34,107 nt of DNA from CAZQKW01 sp964594075 (GTDB taxonomy: Bacteria > Desulfobacterota > WTBG01 > CAIYCZ01), in assembly GCA_964594075.1 (NCBI GenBank), contig CAZQKW010000035.1, positions 1-34,107 of the forward strand, read 5' to 3'. Position 1 is the first letter of the stretch; each line of letters starts with the position of its first letter. This document shows, in pieces, positions 14,749 through 23,137 of this stretch. The translations under genes and the position numbers were made by a program. The notes beneath the pieces are model-generated. The model saw only the letters and a program-made list of their open reading frames with translations, did no database searches and was not told the origin of the DNA.

Positions 14749-17454
14749 ATGGAACGAAAAGAAATTATTCCAGTTTATGGCATGACCTGCGATCACTGTG
14801 TCAAAGCAGTTGCCATGGCTTTGCAGGACGTTGTGGGGGTTCGCGGTGCGGAAGTATCCCTGGAGAATGCCAGCGCACGCGTCATCTTTGATGATTCATT
14901 AACCAGTGTTGATCAGCTCAAGGAGGTCATTCGTGCCGAAGGCTACCATGTTCTACCCCCTGCAGAAGAAGCGCATCCGCGTATTGATCAGCAGGATAGC
15001 ACAGCAGGGGAAACGACCGTGCAATCAGTAACCGTATCGTTTTCAATTCATGGGATGTCCTGTGCAAATTGTGCACATGCGATTGAAAAAGGACTCAACG
15101 GGTTCCCAGGCATAAAAAAAGCAACCGTTAATTTCCCTCTGGAACGGTTGATCGTGGAAAAAGAAGTTACGCTTGAGGACGAGAAGATAATTGCGAAAGT
15201 TGCGGACATTGGTTATGAAGCAACGCCCTTGCCACAGCACAAACACGGCGCGATGGCATTTAGAATCGAGGGGATGAGCTGCGTTAATTGTGCGCGTTCA
15301 ATAGAAAAGGCTTTTGAGAAAGCCGACGGCATTAAACAGGTGGCCATCAATTTTGCACTCGAAAAGGGGTATGTTGAATTTGATGAATCGGTCATTGACC
15401 GGCGAGGTATTTTAGCGATTGTTAAAGACGCCGGCTATCATGCGGTTGAAGAAGCAGCAGACAACGAGAAGCAGGAACAAAGCATTGCCCGCAAAGAAAA
15501 ATTCCGGTTTTATTTTGCGCTGGCAATAACCGTTCCTCTGGTTGCGCTTATGTACGGCATGCATCTATTGAACCTTGATCATGCCCGAACCACATATGCG
15601 ATTTTTATACTGGCAACCATGGTGCAGTTTGTTTCAGGAAGCGCTTTTTATTCCGGCGCCTACTATTCCCTTAAAAACCGTGTTGCCAACATGGATGTGC
15701 TGATTTCGCTGGGTGTGTCGGCGGCTTATTTTTACAGCGTATTTTCTTTGTTCTACTGGGGGCCGTATTACCCGACATTTTTTGACAGTTCAGCATTGCT
15801 TATTACTTTTATTCTTTTAGGAAAGATGCTTGAAGCGCGCGCCAAAGGCAAGACCAGTCAGGCGCTGCAGAAACTTCTCTCTTTGCAGGCTGATCAGGCG
15901 CGGCTCGTAGAAAATGGTGCAGAGCGTCTGGTGGCAGCATCGCTGGTGAGAATCAATGACATAGTTCTTGTCCGCCCCGGCGAGAAAATACCGGTTGATG
16001 GTGAAATAATTGAGGGCACCACGGTGGTAGATGAATCCATGATCACCGGAGAATCCATGCCGGTTGAGAAGTCGCCGGGAGCAACGGTAACCGGTGCAAC
16101 CATAAACCTGTCAGGCGTTGTTAAAATCCGCACTACCCGAGTCGGACGGGAGACGCTCCTCGCCCAGATCGTGAACATGGTGGAAGAGGCGCAGGCAGAT
16201 AAAGCTCCCATCCAGCGCATTGCCGATGCGGTCTCAAATTATTTTGTCCCTTTAGTGGTGGCGGCGGCGCTCGTGACATTTATTTTCTGGTATAAAATTC
16301 TCACTGTTACCCCGCCCGCAGGGATGTCCCCGTTTCTCTTTGCCTTTCAACTTATGATTTGTGTTCTGGTGATTGCCTGTCCGTGTGCGCTGGGACTTGC
16401 CACGCCCACCGCCATCATGGTTGGCAGCGGCGTTGGACTCAGCCGAGGAATTCTTTTCAAAAAGGCATCGGTATTGGAGAATATTTCTAAACTTGAGGTC
16501 ATTTTGTTTGACAAAACCGGCACCATTACCATTGGCAAGCCCGCCGTGGTCGGGGTGTATCCAGCCGCGGCACATTCCGAAGAAGAGGTGCTTGGTCTGG
16601 CTGCAAGCGCGTCGTTTAACTCAACGCATCCACTTTCTCAGGCCATAGTAGAGCAGGCGAAAAAGCAGGGCATTTCTCCCCAGACTGTTTCCGACTTGCA
16701 AGAAATAAGCGGACAGGGCATTCAATGCAACCTGAATGGCGAGCGGCTGAAAGTAGGCAGTGATAAATTCGTTGCAACGGAAAAAGAGTTGCCGAAAACA
16801 GTGCGGCTTCGCGGCAGGGAACTTGCTGGCGAAGGTAAAACAACCGTATATGTTTTGTATCGTGGCGAAGTCGCCGGTATTATTGCCCTGGCGGACATGG
16901 TTAAGGAAGATTCGCGCAAGGCAATTCAACGACTTCACCAGCTTGGAATAAAAACTGCCCTCATTTCCGGTGACAATAAAACAGTTGCCGAAGCAGTCGC
17001 TCAGCAGGTGGGCATTGATGAGGTTGAGGCAGAGGTGCTGCCGCAAGATAAAATTAACATTGTCAAGAAATGGCAGCAGAAAGGTTTCAGGGTAGGTATG
17101 GTAGGGGACGGCATCAATGATGCGCCGGCTCTGGCGCAGGCAGATATTGGCATCGCCATCGGCTCGGGCACAGATGTGGCAAAGGAAACCGGAGAAGTTA
17201 TTCTGGTCAAAAACAGCCTGCTTGACGTGGAGCGGGCGATACGCCTCGGTAAAAAGACCCTGCAGACGATAAAGGTCAATTTTTTCTGGGCGTTTTTCTA
17301 CAACATTCTGATGATTCCGGTGGCGGCAGGCATCCTTTACCCGGTTAAGGGGATAATTCTGAAGCCGGAGTGGGCGTGTATCGCAATGTGGTTTTCCTCA
17401 ATAACGGTGGTAGGCAATTCGTTGTTGCTGAAGAGGTATGAGAAAAAATTGTAA
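14749..17454 (+). CDS. copA: Cu(I)-exporting P1B-1-type ATPase with three HMA domains
   Basis: A 901-residue inner-membrane ATPase. Three N-terminal HMA domains carry C14/C17 (GMTCDHC), C105/C108 (GMSCANC) and C178/C181 (GMSCVNC). The actuator motif is TGES at 433-436, the transmembrane metal site C544-P-C546, the phosphorylation site D588-KTGT, the nucleotide-domain H627-P, and the hinge GDGIND at 786-791. Helix 7 has Y851-N852 and helix 8 has M880-x2-S883, which with CPC is the Cu(I)-specific P1B-1 signature. It pumps Cu(I) from cytoplasm to periplasm, where the Cus system can take over. No strong ribosome binding site precedes the ATG. Two or three HMA domains are within the family range. 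Confidence 0.96.
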   Translation: MERKEIIPVYGMTCDHCVKAVAMALQDVVGVRGAEVSLENASARVIFDDSLTSVDQLKEVIRAEGYHVLPPAEEAHPRIDQQDSTAGETTVQSVTVSFSIHGMSCANCAHAIEKGLNGFPGIKKATVNFPLERLIVEKEVTLEDEKIIAKVADIGYEATPLPQHKHGAMAFRIEGMSCVNCARSIEKAFEKADGIKQVAINFALEKGYVEFDESVIDRRGILAIVKDAGYHAVEEAADNEKQEQSIARKEKFRFYFALAITVPLVALMYGMHLLNLDHARTTYAIFILATMVQFVSGSAFYSGAYYSLKNRVANMDVLISLGVSAAYFYSVFSLFYWGPYYPTFFDSSALLITFILLGKMLEARAKGKTSQALQKLLSLQADQARLVENGAERLVAASLVRINDIVLVRPGEKIPVDGEIIEGTTVVDESMITGESMPVEKSPGATVTGATINLSGVVKIRTTRVGRETLLAQIVNMVEEAQADKAPIQRIADAVSNYFVPLVVAAALVTFIFWYKILTVTPPAGMSPFLFAFQLMICVLVIACPCALGLATPTAIMVGSGVGLSRGILFKKASVLENISKLEVILFDKTGTITIGKPAVVGVYPAAAHSEEEVLGLAASASFNSTHPLSQAIVEQAKKQGISPQTVSDLQEISGQGIQCNLNGERLKVGSDKFVATEKELPKTVRLRGRELAGEGKTTVYVLYRGEVAGIIALADMVKEDSRKAIQRLHQLGIKTALISGDNKTVAEAVAQQVGIDEVEAEVLPQDKINIVKKWQQKGFRVGMVGDGINDAPALAQADIGIAIGSGTDVAKETGEVILVKNSLLDVERAIRLGKKTLQTIKVNFFWAFFYNILMIPVAAGILYPVKGIILKPEWACIAMWFSSITVVGNSLLLKRYEKKL

Positions 17455-18009
17455 ATGAAAAACGCAAGATGTTGCAAACCACCGTATCAGGCCTGTTGCG
17501 CGGTGTTATTCTGAACGAAGTGAACAATCTCACCGTTAGCAACAGCGTGGGAATACAATATACAATACCTTAGCACTGCATCTCTTACCACAGCCTTTAT
17601 CATGTCACGTTTTTCAACACCCGGTTATTCCCGCCCCGTTCAATCCCTGAACATAGATTAATTTAAGACTTGATTCCATTATTCACAAGTTCTAAATCAC
17701 CCATTAGCATCGAGGCTTGACAAAATTCCCGCGCCTGCAGTATCGTGCTTGACGAACGAGTGAACAAGCTGGGACCAGAGGTTGATGGAAACCTAATGGC
17801 TGACAGTCATTGAAACGGCCACTGCCTGAAGATGGGTAGATCGACTCTGTATAAGCTACCCTGCTATTGTATAATGATTGTTTAAAGTAAAGGGCATTAA
17901 TTGAAGCTGGCATCAAAATATCATTGTATCCAGCATAATTGCGGAATCTCACAAACCGGGTAACGGGTGTCCCCCGCTCCAGGCAAACAGTAAAAGAAAA
18001 GGCAGAGCT
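17455..18009. other. Gene-poor spacer after copA
   Basis: 555 bases with no supportable gene. It contains the second copy of the GTTATTCTGAACGAAGTGAA repeat (17505-17531) and, near 17967-17977, a GTGTCCCCCGC motif resembling the GTCCCC motif repeated around the RAYT gene. A minus-strand open frame at 17704-17952 has no ribosome binding site or recognised domain and is not called. Confidence 0.5.
17505..17531. repeat. Dispersed repeat copy 2
   Basis: GTTATTCTGAACGAAGTGAA followed by CAATCTC, differing from the copy at 14199-14225 at two positions. Same orientation as copy 1. Confidence 0.6.
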
Positions 18010-18750
18010 ATGAAATTCACAGGACTAAAAATTCCGAGAAAAGTTATTAAGACTTTGGAAGAAACGGAGAGAATCTTTTTTATTCAATTTGGAGAAATTT
18101 TGAATGAAATAGATATTTTATATAGATGCTTCCTGGCAACATCAAATTTAAAATGGGAAACCGAACTGGAACAGAAAGCGAAAATCTCCCAACTTTTCTT
18201 TTTCATTAGATCATTAGCAAGTAAATTGTATGAGGGCTGGATTATCATTAACTCCGGTTATGTGAAGAGCGTCCTGTCGCTGAAATTTGATAAGTCCCTG
18301 GGGAGTGAAGCAACGGAAAGTTTATTTGAAATAAGAAAATATTTTGGCAGAAAAAATAATATCCTCATAATCCGCAATAAACTGGGATTCCATTATGAGT
18401 ATAAAATGATTGGGGACGGGATTAAGAACTTAGAGGAAATAGAGGAGAATGACCTGAAGATATTTTTAACTCCATCCAAAGGAAATTGTATTTATTCACT
18501 TAGTGACGCGGTAATTTTTGCCGGCATGAAAAAAGATTTAATGCTTTCAAAAAGCAATAAAATCTTTGATCAATTGATGGATGAAATCACCGAGAATTGC
18601 CGGCATTTCCAAACGTTTGGCGATGAGTGTTTGCGTAAGATAATAGAACCCTATTTTCATTTAATCAACGGTCAAGAAGACTATGAAATAACAAGTGCCC
18701 CGCTGAGTACCGAAATCAAACTGCCGCAATTTATTGAGATTCACAAATGA
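18010..18750 (+). CDS. Hypothetical helical protein, AT-rich orphan
   Basis: A 246-residue soluble protein, predicted mostly helical, with no signal peptide, membrane segment or recognised motif. Charged and aromatic residues are common. It has RxxFFxxFG-like and FFFIRSLASKLYEGW segments that would form amphipathic helices. Codon use is clearly more AT-rich than the copper genes. It stands alone between repeat-rich spacers, preceded by a weak AAGGCAGAG site. The isolation, composition and repeat borders suggest acquired DNA. It may be a HEPN-like helical or similar accessory protein, but I see no RxxxxH motif to support that, and I assign no function. Confidence 0.65.
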   Translation: MKFTGLKIPRKVIKTLEETERIFFIQFGEILNEIDILYRCFLATSNLKWETELEQKAKISQLFFFIRSLASKLYEGWIIINSGYVKSVLSLKFDKSLGSEATESLFEIRKYFGRKNNILIIRNKLGFHYEYKMIGDGIKNLEEIEENDLKIFLTPSKGNCIYSLSDAVIFAGMKKDLMLSKSNKIFDQLMDEITENCRHFQTFGDECLRKIIEPYFHLINGQEDYEITSAPLSTEIKLPQFIEIHK

Positions 18751-18781
18751 AGTGACTATGCCGGAAGCATGCGGGCGGATA

Positions 18782-18888
18782 AAACAGTACTTCGTTAAGG
18801 TGAGGCACACATAAGCATTCGCGCTCGTATTTGAAATTATTACCTGATTATTAAGACAGCATAACAAAAGGGCGCCGTCCCCTTTATA
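18782..18888. repeat. Long direct repeat, copy A
   Basis: Two blocks (18782-18832 and 18846-18888) match copy B at 20546-20596 and 20639-20681 with only a few differences. Copy B has about 30 extra AT-rich bases between the blocks. The second block contains GGGCGCCGTCCCCTTTA, in which AAAGGG and CCCTTT can pair as a hairpin around CGCCGTC. The two copies bracket the coiled-coil gene, the SpmA-like fragment and the RAYT gene. Confidence 0.8.
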
Positions 18889-18894
18889 TAAGTA

Positions 18895-18924
18895 ATTCCG
18901 GGCAAGCGTAGTGCGACCCGGAAT
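18895..18924. repeat. ATTCCGGG inverted repeat
   Basis: ATTCCGGG at 18895-18902 pairs with CCCGGAAT at 18917-18924 around a 14-base loop and is followed by CCAGTC. This is the general form of the common ATTCCGGC...GCCGGAATCCAG intergenic repeats. It lies in the 18751-19099 spacer, where no gene is seen. Confidence 0.5.
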
Positions 18925-19099
18925 CCAGTCAAAATAACAAAACTTCTCTGTACGATCAATTTGCGAACAATATCTAAACAAATGAACTGTTGAGGTAACC
19001 CTGCCTGAATTCTTGCTTTGATTTGTTCTGTACATTTGTTTTTTAATTTGTTATGTGGTCTTTAAGTATTTGAATCAATTAATTTGGGAGACATAAAAA

Positions 19100-19411
19100 T
19101 TGGAAAAAGATCATCTGGAAATTCTGCTTGAAGATATAAACAGCAAATTCGACTTGTTTCTGGAAGGTCATGAGTCTCTCCGGAAAGAGATTCGCGATGC
19201 GCGGGAAGAATCAAACGAAAAGCATGATATGACAGCTTTTCAGCTTAAAGCACTTAATAAAAAGATTGACGATAAAACAGATGAACTGCATAAGAAAATT
19301 GATGCGGTTGAAGAGAAACTGACTAAAAAGATTGATGCTGTAGCAAATGACCTTGTGGCGCATCGAGCCGACACGGAAAAGCACAAGGTGAAATATAAGG
19401 TGTCTGAGTAA
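19100..19411 (+). CDS. Small coiled-coil protein
   Basis: A 103-residue protein starting at TTG, with GGGAG 9 bases upstream and no ATG alternative that keeps the N-terminal helix. It is highly charged and predicted to be one long helix with heptad-like repeats, including two near-identical KKIDAVE/KKIDAVA units. No signal peptide. Similar small coiled-coil proteins starting with a LEILLEDI(N/Q)SKFD-like segment are frequent hypothetical genes in deltaproteobacterial genomes (recollection, not checked). Function unknown. It lies inside the region bracketed by the long direct repeats. Confidence 0.6.
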   Translation: MEKDHLEILLEDINSKFDLFLEGHESLRKEIRDAREESNEKHDMTAFQLKALNKKIDDKTDELHKKIDAVEEKLTKKIDAVANDLVAHRADTEKHKVKYKVSE

Positions 19412-19417
19412 TGAGCT

Positions 19418-19558
19418 TCAAGATTCAATCGATATGTAATATTTAGATACGACCCCACACCCCCAGTCAAACAGCGCCTGGGTAAGCGCTTCGAGCCTGC
19501 CGGTAAAGACAGCAGCAACAATGCTTACAGCGATAAGTATGAGCCAGATGATATTCAT
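19418..19558 (-). pseudogene. N-terminal fragment of an SpmA/nucleoside-recognition-like membrane protein
   Basis: A 46-codon minus-strand frame whose first 30 residues (MNIIWLILIAVSIVAAVFTG, then RLEALTQALF) closely resemble the conserved start of SpmA-type proteins: MNxIWLxLI, then NGRxEAVTQAA. After about residue 31 similarity is lost and the frame stops. Full family members are about 190 residues or longer, so this is a truncated remnant. No partner gene is present. The rest of the 19412-19849 gap shows nothing else I can support. Confidence 0.45.
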
Positions 19559-19849
19559 CAGGTTATCAGAAGTAAGTCTACCATATGGTTTACGGGTTCA
19601 AAAGTTTATAGTGAATTCTCCAAAAGATAGTTATTTTCTTTATTATTATTCTTACAAAAAGTAATAATTATATATATGCAGGATCGGGCGTGAATTTTGG
19701 ATCAAGGTCGGGAAAGGGACTTTTAAATAACCACAGCCCGTCTCCGGTTATTGGTTAGTGACAGCCAATACTGCTTACGTTCTTCACGCTGGGCTAAATG
19801 GGCCCTTTCCTGTTGACAGTCTCTCCCTTTTCTACTACTCTTCACTATC

Positions 19850-20515
19850 ATGCATAGACAATCACGCATCGTTCTGCCAGACATACCGCATCATGTCACC
19901 CAGCGCGGCAACTACCAGCAAAATATTTTTGAGAAACAGACTGACTACAAGCAGTATTGTTTATGGGTACAAGAGTCTGCTGTAAAATATGAGCTTACCA
20001 TTCTTGCTTTCTGCCTGATGAGTAATCATGTTCATTTCATCGTGGTGCCCGATCGGGAAGATTCGCTGGCAAAAACATTCAATACCAGTCATATGCGCTA
20101 TTCCCAGTATATGAACCGGAAGCATAAGGTGCGGGGTCATCTGTGGCAGGGACGATTCTTTTCCTGCTTCATGGATGATGATCATCTGTATCGCGCTATC
20201 CGCTATGTAGAACAAAACCCGGTGCGTGCCCGGATGGTGAAAGATGCCTGGGAGTATCACTGGTCAAGTGCCGGAGTGCATGCAGGCATGGCAAAGGATG
20301 AAGAACCGTTGCCGATTAATACGGCAGGATTTGCCATGAGTGCACGTGAGTGGCGAAAATATCTCCGGGCTGAAGACCGGGAAATGTGTAGGGAGATGCG
20401 GTTAAAGACAGGTAGAGGCCTGGCGATCGGCAGCGAGCGGTTTATAAACAGGATTGAACATAACCTCCAGAGATCGTTACAATGTTTACCGCAGGGGAGA
20501 CCTAAGAAGCAATAA
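19850..20515 (+). CDS. REP-associated tyrosine transposase (RAYT, Y1_Tnp family)
   Basis: A 221-residue single-strand transposase-like protein of the IS200/IS605-related RAYT family. The N-terminus (RIVLPDIPHHVTQRGNYQQ) is the typical RAYT start. The HUH metal motif is H60-V-H62 (SNHVHFIV), and a Tyr in the conserved AIRYVEQNPVRA segment (Y119) is the expected nucleophile. RAYTs are usually domesticated single-copy genes that process nearby REP sequences. Here the stop is followed at once by GGCGCTGTCCCCCTTTA, and GGCGCCGTCCCCTTTA sits in both long direct repeats, which are the likely substrates (inference). No ribosome binding site is obvious. Confidence 0.92.
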   Translation: MHRQSRIVLPDIPHHVTQRGNYQQNIFEKQTDYKQYCLWVQESAVKYELTILAFCLMSNHVHFIVVPDREDSLAKTFNTSHMRYSQYMNRKHKVRGHLWQGRFFSCFMDDDHLYRAIRYVEQNPVRARMVKDAWEYHWSSAGVHAGMAKDEEPLPINTAGFAMSAREWRKYLRAEDREMCREMRLKTGRGLAIGSERFINRIEHNLQRSLQCLPQGRPKKQ

Positions 20516-20517
20516 AT

Positions 20518-20534
20518 GGCGCTGTCCCCCTTTA
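20518..20534. repeat. REP-like GTCCCC motif next to RAYT
   Basis: GGCGCTGTCCCCCTTTA directly after the RAYT stop. It shares GGCGC(C/T)GTCCCC and TTTA with the motif inside both long repeats (18871-18886 and 20664-20679). Confidence 0.55.
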
Positions 20535-20545
20535 CACCCTTTTAC

Positions 20546-20681
20546 AAACAGTACTTCGTTGAGGTGAGACACACATAAGCGTTCGCGCTCGTATTAGAAA
20601 AATAATATGAATTTGATAAAATGATATAATTAAGATCCGATTATTAAGACAGCATAACAAAAGGGCGCCGTCCCCTTTATA
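20546..20681. repeat. Long direct repeat, copy B
   Basis: Same two blocks as copy A (18782-18888), here separated by about 42 bases instead of 13. Carries the GGGCGCCGTCCCCTTTA hairpin motif at its right end. Ends shortly before the hydrolase gene. Confidence 0.8.
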
Positions 20682-20788
20682 GAAAGAGCACATCATTTAT
20701 TGCGCCAACAATAAATTTGTGCTTTATTTCTGGATGTGAACAGTATAAGCAGGGAAATGTCAAAATCAAATTTGTCCGCGCTGTGCAT

Positions 20789-22060
20789 ATGGTTAAAAAA
20801 ATTTTTCTGCCGCTGCTTTTTCTGGCGGTAACTCTGGCGAATCATGCCGGTTACTGCTATGATTATCCATTCTCCGATCCCTATGTTGCAACAATCCTAG
20901 GCACACCTGCAGAATATCAGCCCTCCCTACCAGAAAAAGTAACGACAAAACTTCTGCATCTTACGGTTTTTCCAGAGCGCCGTCCGCCCAAAATATTCTG
21001 GTACCATAAAAAGCTGCGCTGTTCCCTCACCTATCATAACCATCCAGCCCCGCTCATATTCATTATCGCCGGCACAGGCGGAGATCATAACGGACCTCTC
21101 ATTAAACTGCTGGAACGGGTGTTTTACCATGCCGGATTTCATGTCATTTCCCTTCCTTCGCCCACCCACCCCAACTTTATTGTCAGCGCCTCGGAAACAG
21201 GGGTGCCGGGACATCTTGCAGATGACTGCCGGGATCTATACCGAGTGATGGAACGGGCCTGGGCAAACGCAAAGCGCCAGATCCGAACAAAAGAATTTTA
21301 TCTTACCGGCATCAGCCTGGGGGCGCTGGAGGCAGCGTATATTGCCCGACTTGATGAGGAGCAGCATCTATTTGGTTTTAAAAAGGTGCTGCTAATCAAT
21401 CCGCTGGTTGATATTTATATGGCGGCGCGTACCCTAGACAAAATGTTTGAAGATAACATACCCGGCGGGCTGAATAATTTTAACGCATTTTTTGATAAAA
21501 TGATTCAACGGTTCTCGGCAGTGTATCAAGCCAAGGGCTTTATAGATTTTAATGAAGACTTTCTCTACGCCGTTTTTAACCAGCCATCAACCGCCTTGGA
21601 GGAAATGGCGGCAGTCATCGGCCTGTCCTATCGCATTGCTTCCAGCAATATGATTTTTACCTCTGATGTGGTATCCCGCTACGGGCTGATTGTGCCCAAA
21701 AACCGCCAGCTTTCACGCTCGGATTCGACCACCAATTACTTTAAAGTGACGTTCTTCACCAGTTTCCGTGACTATTTTGAACAGATGTTCTATCCTTTTT
21801 TCAGGGAGCGTCTTGACAACATTACTCCTGAGGCACTCCTCGAGATTTCAAGCCTCAAACATCTCGAGGGATATCTCAAAGATGCCAGGCATATTGCGCT
21901 CATGACCAATGCCGATGATTTTCTTTACCGACCGGGAGATATTGATTATCTGCGCACCGTTTTTAAAGACCGGGCATACATTTATCCGCGGGGGGGTCAT
22001 TGCGGCAATATCGGATACAAAGACAACATCGCGCGCATGCTTGATTTTTTCAAAAATTAG
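20789..22060 (+). CDS. Secreted alpha/beta-hydrolase-like protein
   Basis: A frame open from a TTG at 20717; I choose the ATG at 20789 (423 residues) because it starts a good signal peptide (VKKIFLPLLFLAVTLANHAG). The mature protein has a hydrophobic strand and AGTGGDHNG oxyanion-loop-like segment, then G-I-S-L-G with S176 as likely nucleophile. A TNADDFL Asp and a late GGHCGN His complete a plausible Ser-Asp-His triad in family order. The expected role is a periplasmic or outer-membrane esterase or lipase; the substrate is unknown. The gene lies 50 bases before mlaA, which suggests lipid-related function. No strong ribosome binding site is visible. Confidence 0.8.
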   Translation: MVKKIFLPLLFLAVTLANHAGYCYDYPFSDPYVATILGTPAEYQPSLPEKVTTKLLHLTVFPERRPPKIFWYHKKLRCSLTYHNHPAPLIFIIAGTGGDHNGPLIKLLERVFYHAGFHVISLPSPTHPNFIVSASETGVPGHLADDCRDLYRVMERAWANAKRQIRTKEFYLTGISLGALEAAYIARLDEEQHLFGFKKVLLINPLVDIYMAARTLDKMFEDNIPGGLNNFNAFFDKMIQRFSAVYQAKGFIDFNEDFLYAVFNQPSTALEEMAAVIGLSYRIASSNMIFTSDVVSRYGLIVPKNRQLSRSDSTTNYFKVTFFTSFRDYFEQMFYPFFRERLDNITPEALLEISSLKHLEGYLKDARHIALMTNADDFLYRPGDIDYLRTVFKDRAYIYPRGGHCGNIGYKDNIARMLDFFKN

Positions 22061-22110
22061 CCAGCTTCGGCATGTAAAAGGGCGAACATAACTCTGTAAA
22101 AATTAATTTT

Positions 22111-23013
22111 TTGCAGCGCATAACAGTGTCATCAAAGAACATTCACCTGCGTGCACTGCATGGCTGGCTTGGTGTTGTGGCAGCCTGTGCTGTGCTCTTT
22201 GCCGGCTGCATTACCCCGCCTCCGCCTCCTTTTGTGCCGCTGAGTGTTTCTGAAATACCGCTTAAGCTGGGGGGGTTGGCCGGCATGCAATGGAGAAAGG
22301 ACTTAATGCCGGGAAAATCCGACGAGGAGGTATCACCCCTTCGCCCTGCGAGTGAAGTGCTGCAGCCAGGGGCCACCTACGTAATTGACGCATATGACCC
22401 TCTGGAGGGAATGAACCGGCAAATGTATATACTAAATGCGCTGTTTGACGTATACCTGTTCTTGCCTCTGGTGCGCGGCTATGAATTTATTACCCCCATA
22501 GTGGTGAAGAAGGGGATAAGTAATTTCTTTGATAACTTGGGAGAGCTGTCCAACCTCACTAACACCCTTTTACAACTAAAATTTAAGCCGTTTGCAATCA
22601 CCGCGGCCAGGTTTTCGTACAACACCACATGTGGCCTGCTGGGAATATTTGATTTGGCAACGCAGGCAGGTTTGAAGCGCCAGAATGAGGATTTTGGTCA
22701 GACCCTGGGTTACTATTGCATCGGACCGGGACCCTATCTGGTGCTGCCGATTTTTGGTCCTTCAACGCTCAGAGACACCGGCGGGCTGGCATTTGATACC
22801 GCGGTTTACACCTTGATAACCAATCGGGCAATTGATGAAATGGGCGCGAATGCCCGGCAGGAAGATTTGCTAAAATTTGGCTTTACCGTTCTTAATGGCA
22901 TTGATAAAAGGCGCCGGCAGAGCTTTCGCTATTATGAGACCGGCTCGCCCTTTGAATATGAATTGATTCGCCTGCTGTATCTCAGGAAGCGGGAGTTTGA
23001 AATCATTCAATAA
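22111..23013 (+). CDS. mlaA: MlaA/VacJ-family outer-membrane lipoprotein
   Basis: A 300-residue lipoprotein with signal and lipobox LFAGC (Cys33). The family hallmark YDPLEGMNRQMYILN begins near residue 92, and the conserved region continues through NFFDNLGEL, the RFSYNTTCGLLGIFDLA block, DFGQTLGYY, and the GPGPYLVLPIFGPSTLRD segment. MlaA removes misplaced phospholipids from the outer leaflet of the outer membrane as part of the Mla system; no mlaBCDEF genes are in this window. The start is TTG at 22111 with no clear ribosome binding site; a GTG at 22126 is an alternative. Followed by a good hairpin terminator. Confidence 0.93.
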   Translation: MQRITVSSKNIHLRALHGWLGVVAACAVLFAGCITPPPPPFVPLSVSEIPLKLGGLAGMQWRKDLMPGKSDEEVSPLRPASEVLQPGATYVIDAYDPLEGMNRQMYILNALFDVYLFLPLVRGYEFITPIVVKKGISNFFDNLGELSNLTNTLLQLKFKPFAITAARFSYNTTCGLLGIFDLATQAGLKRQNEDFGQTLGYYCIGPGPYLVLPIFGPSTLRDTGGLAFDTAVYTLITNRAIDEMGANARQEDLLKFGFTVLNGIDKRRRQSFRYYETGSPFEYELIRLLYLRKREFEIIQ

Positions 23014-23019
23014 CTCAAT

Positions 23020-23053
23020 TCATAATTGGTTGCTCATTAGCAACCAATTATGA
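23020..23053 (+). terminator. Terminator after mlaA
   Basis: Perfect 14-bp stem (TCATAATTGGTTGC at 23020-23033 with 23040-23053), 6-base loop, followed by TATTTTA. It lies 7 bases after the mlaA stop. Confidence 0.7.
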
Positions 23054-23137
23054 TATTTTAAAATAGAAGTAGTATGGCAGGTTATGTTTGGAGTTCCGTT
23101 TTTACAGTAATCATTAACTAACACAAGGAGAAGCATC

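Noticed and set aside
17704..17952. Minus-strand 82-residue frame after copA
   Set aside because: No ribosome binding site, signal peptide or recognised domain; it lies in a repeat-rich spacer.
18782..20681. CRISPR array
   Set aside because: Only two copies of a long repeat far apart, with genes between; no regular short repeat-spacer pattern anywhere in the window.
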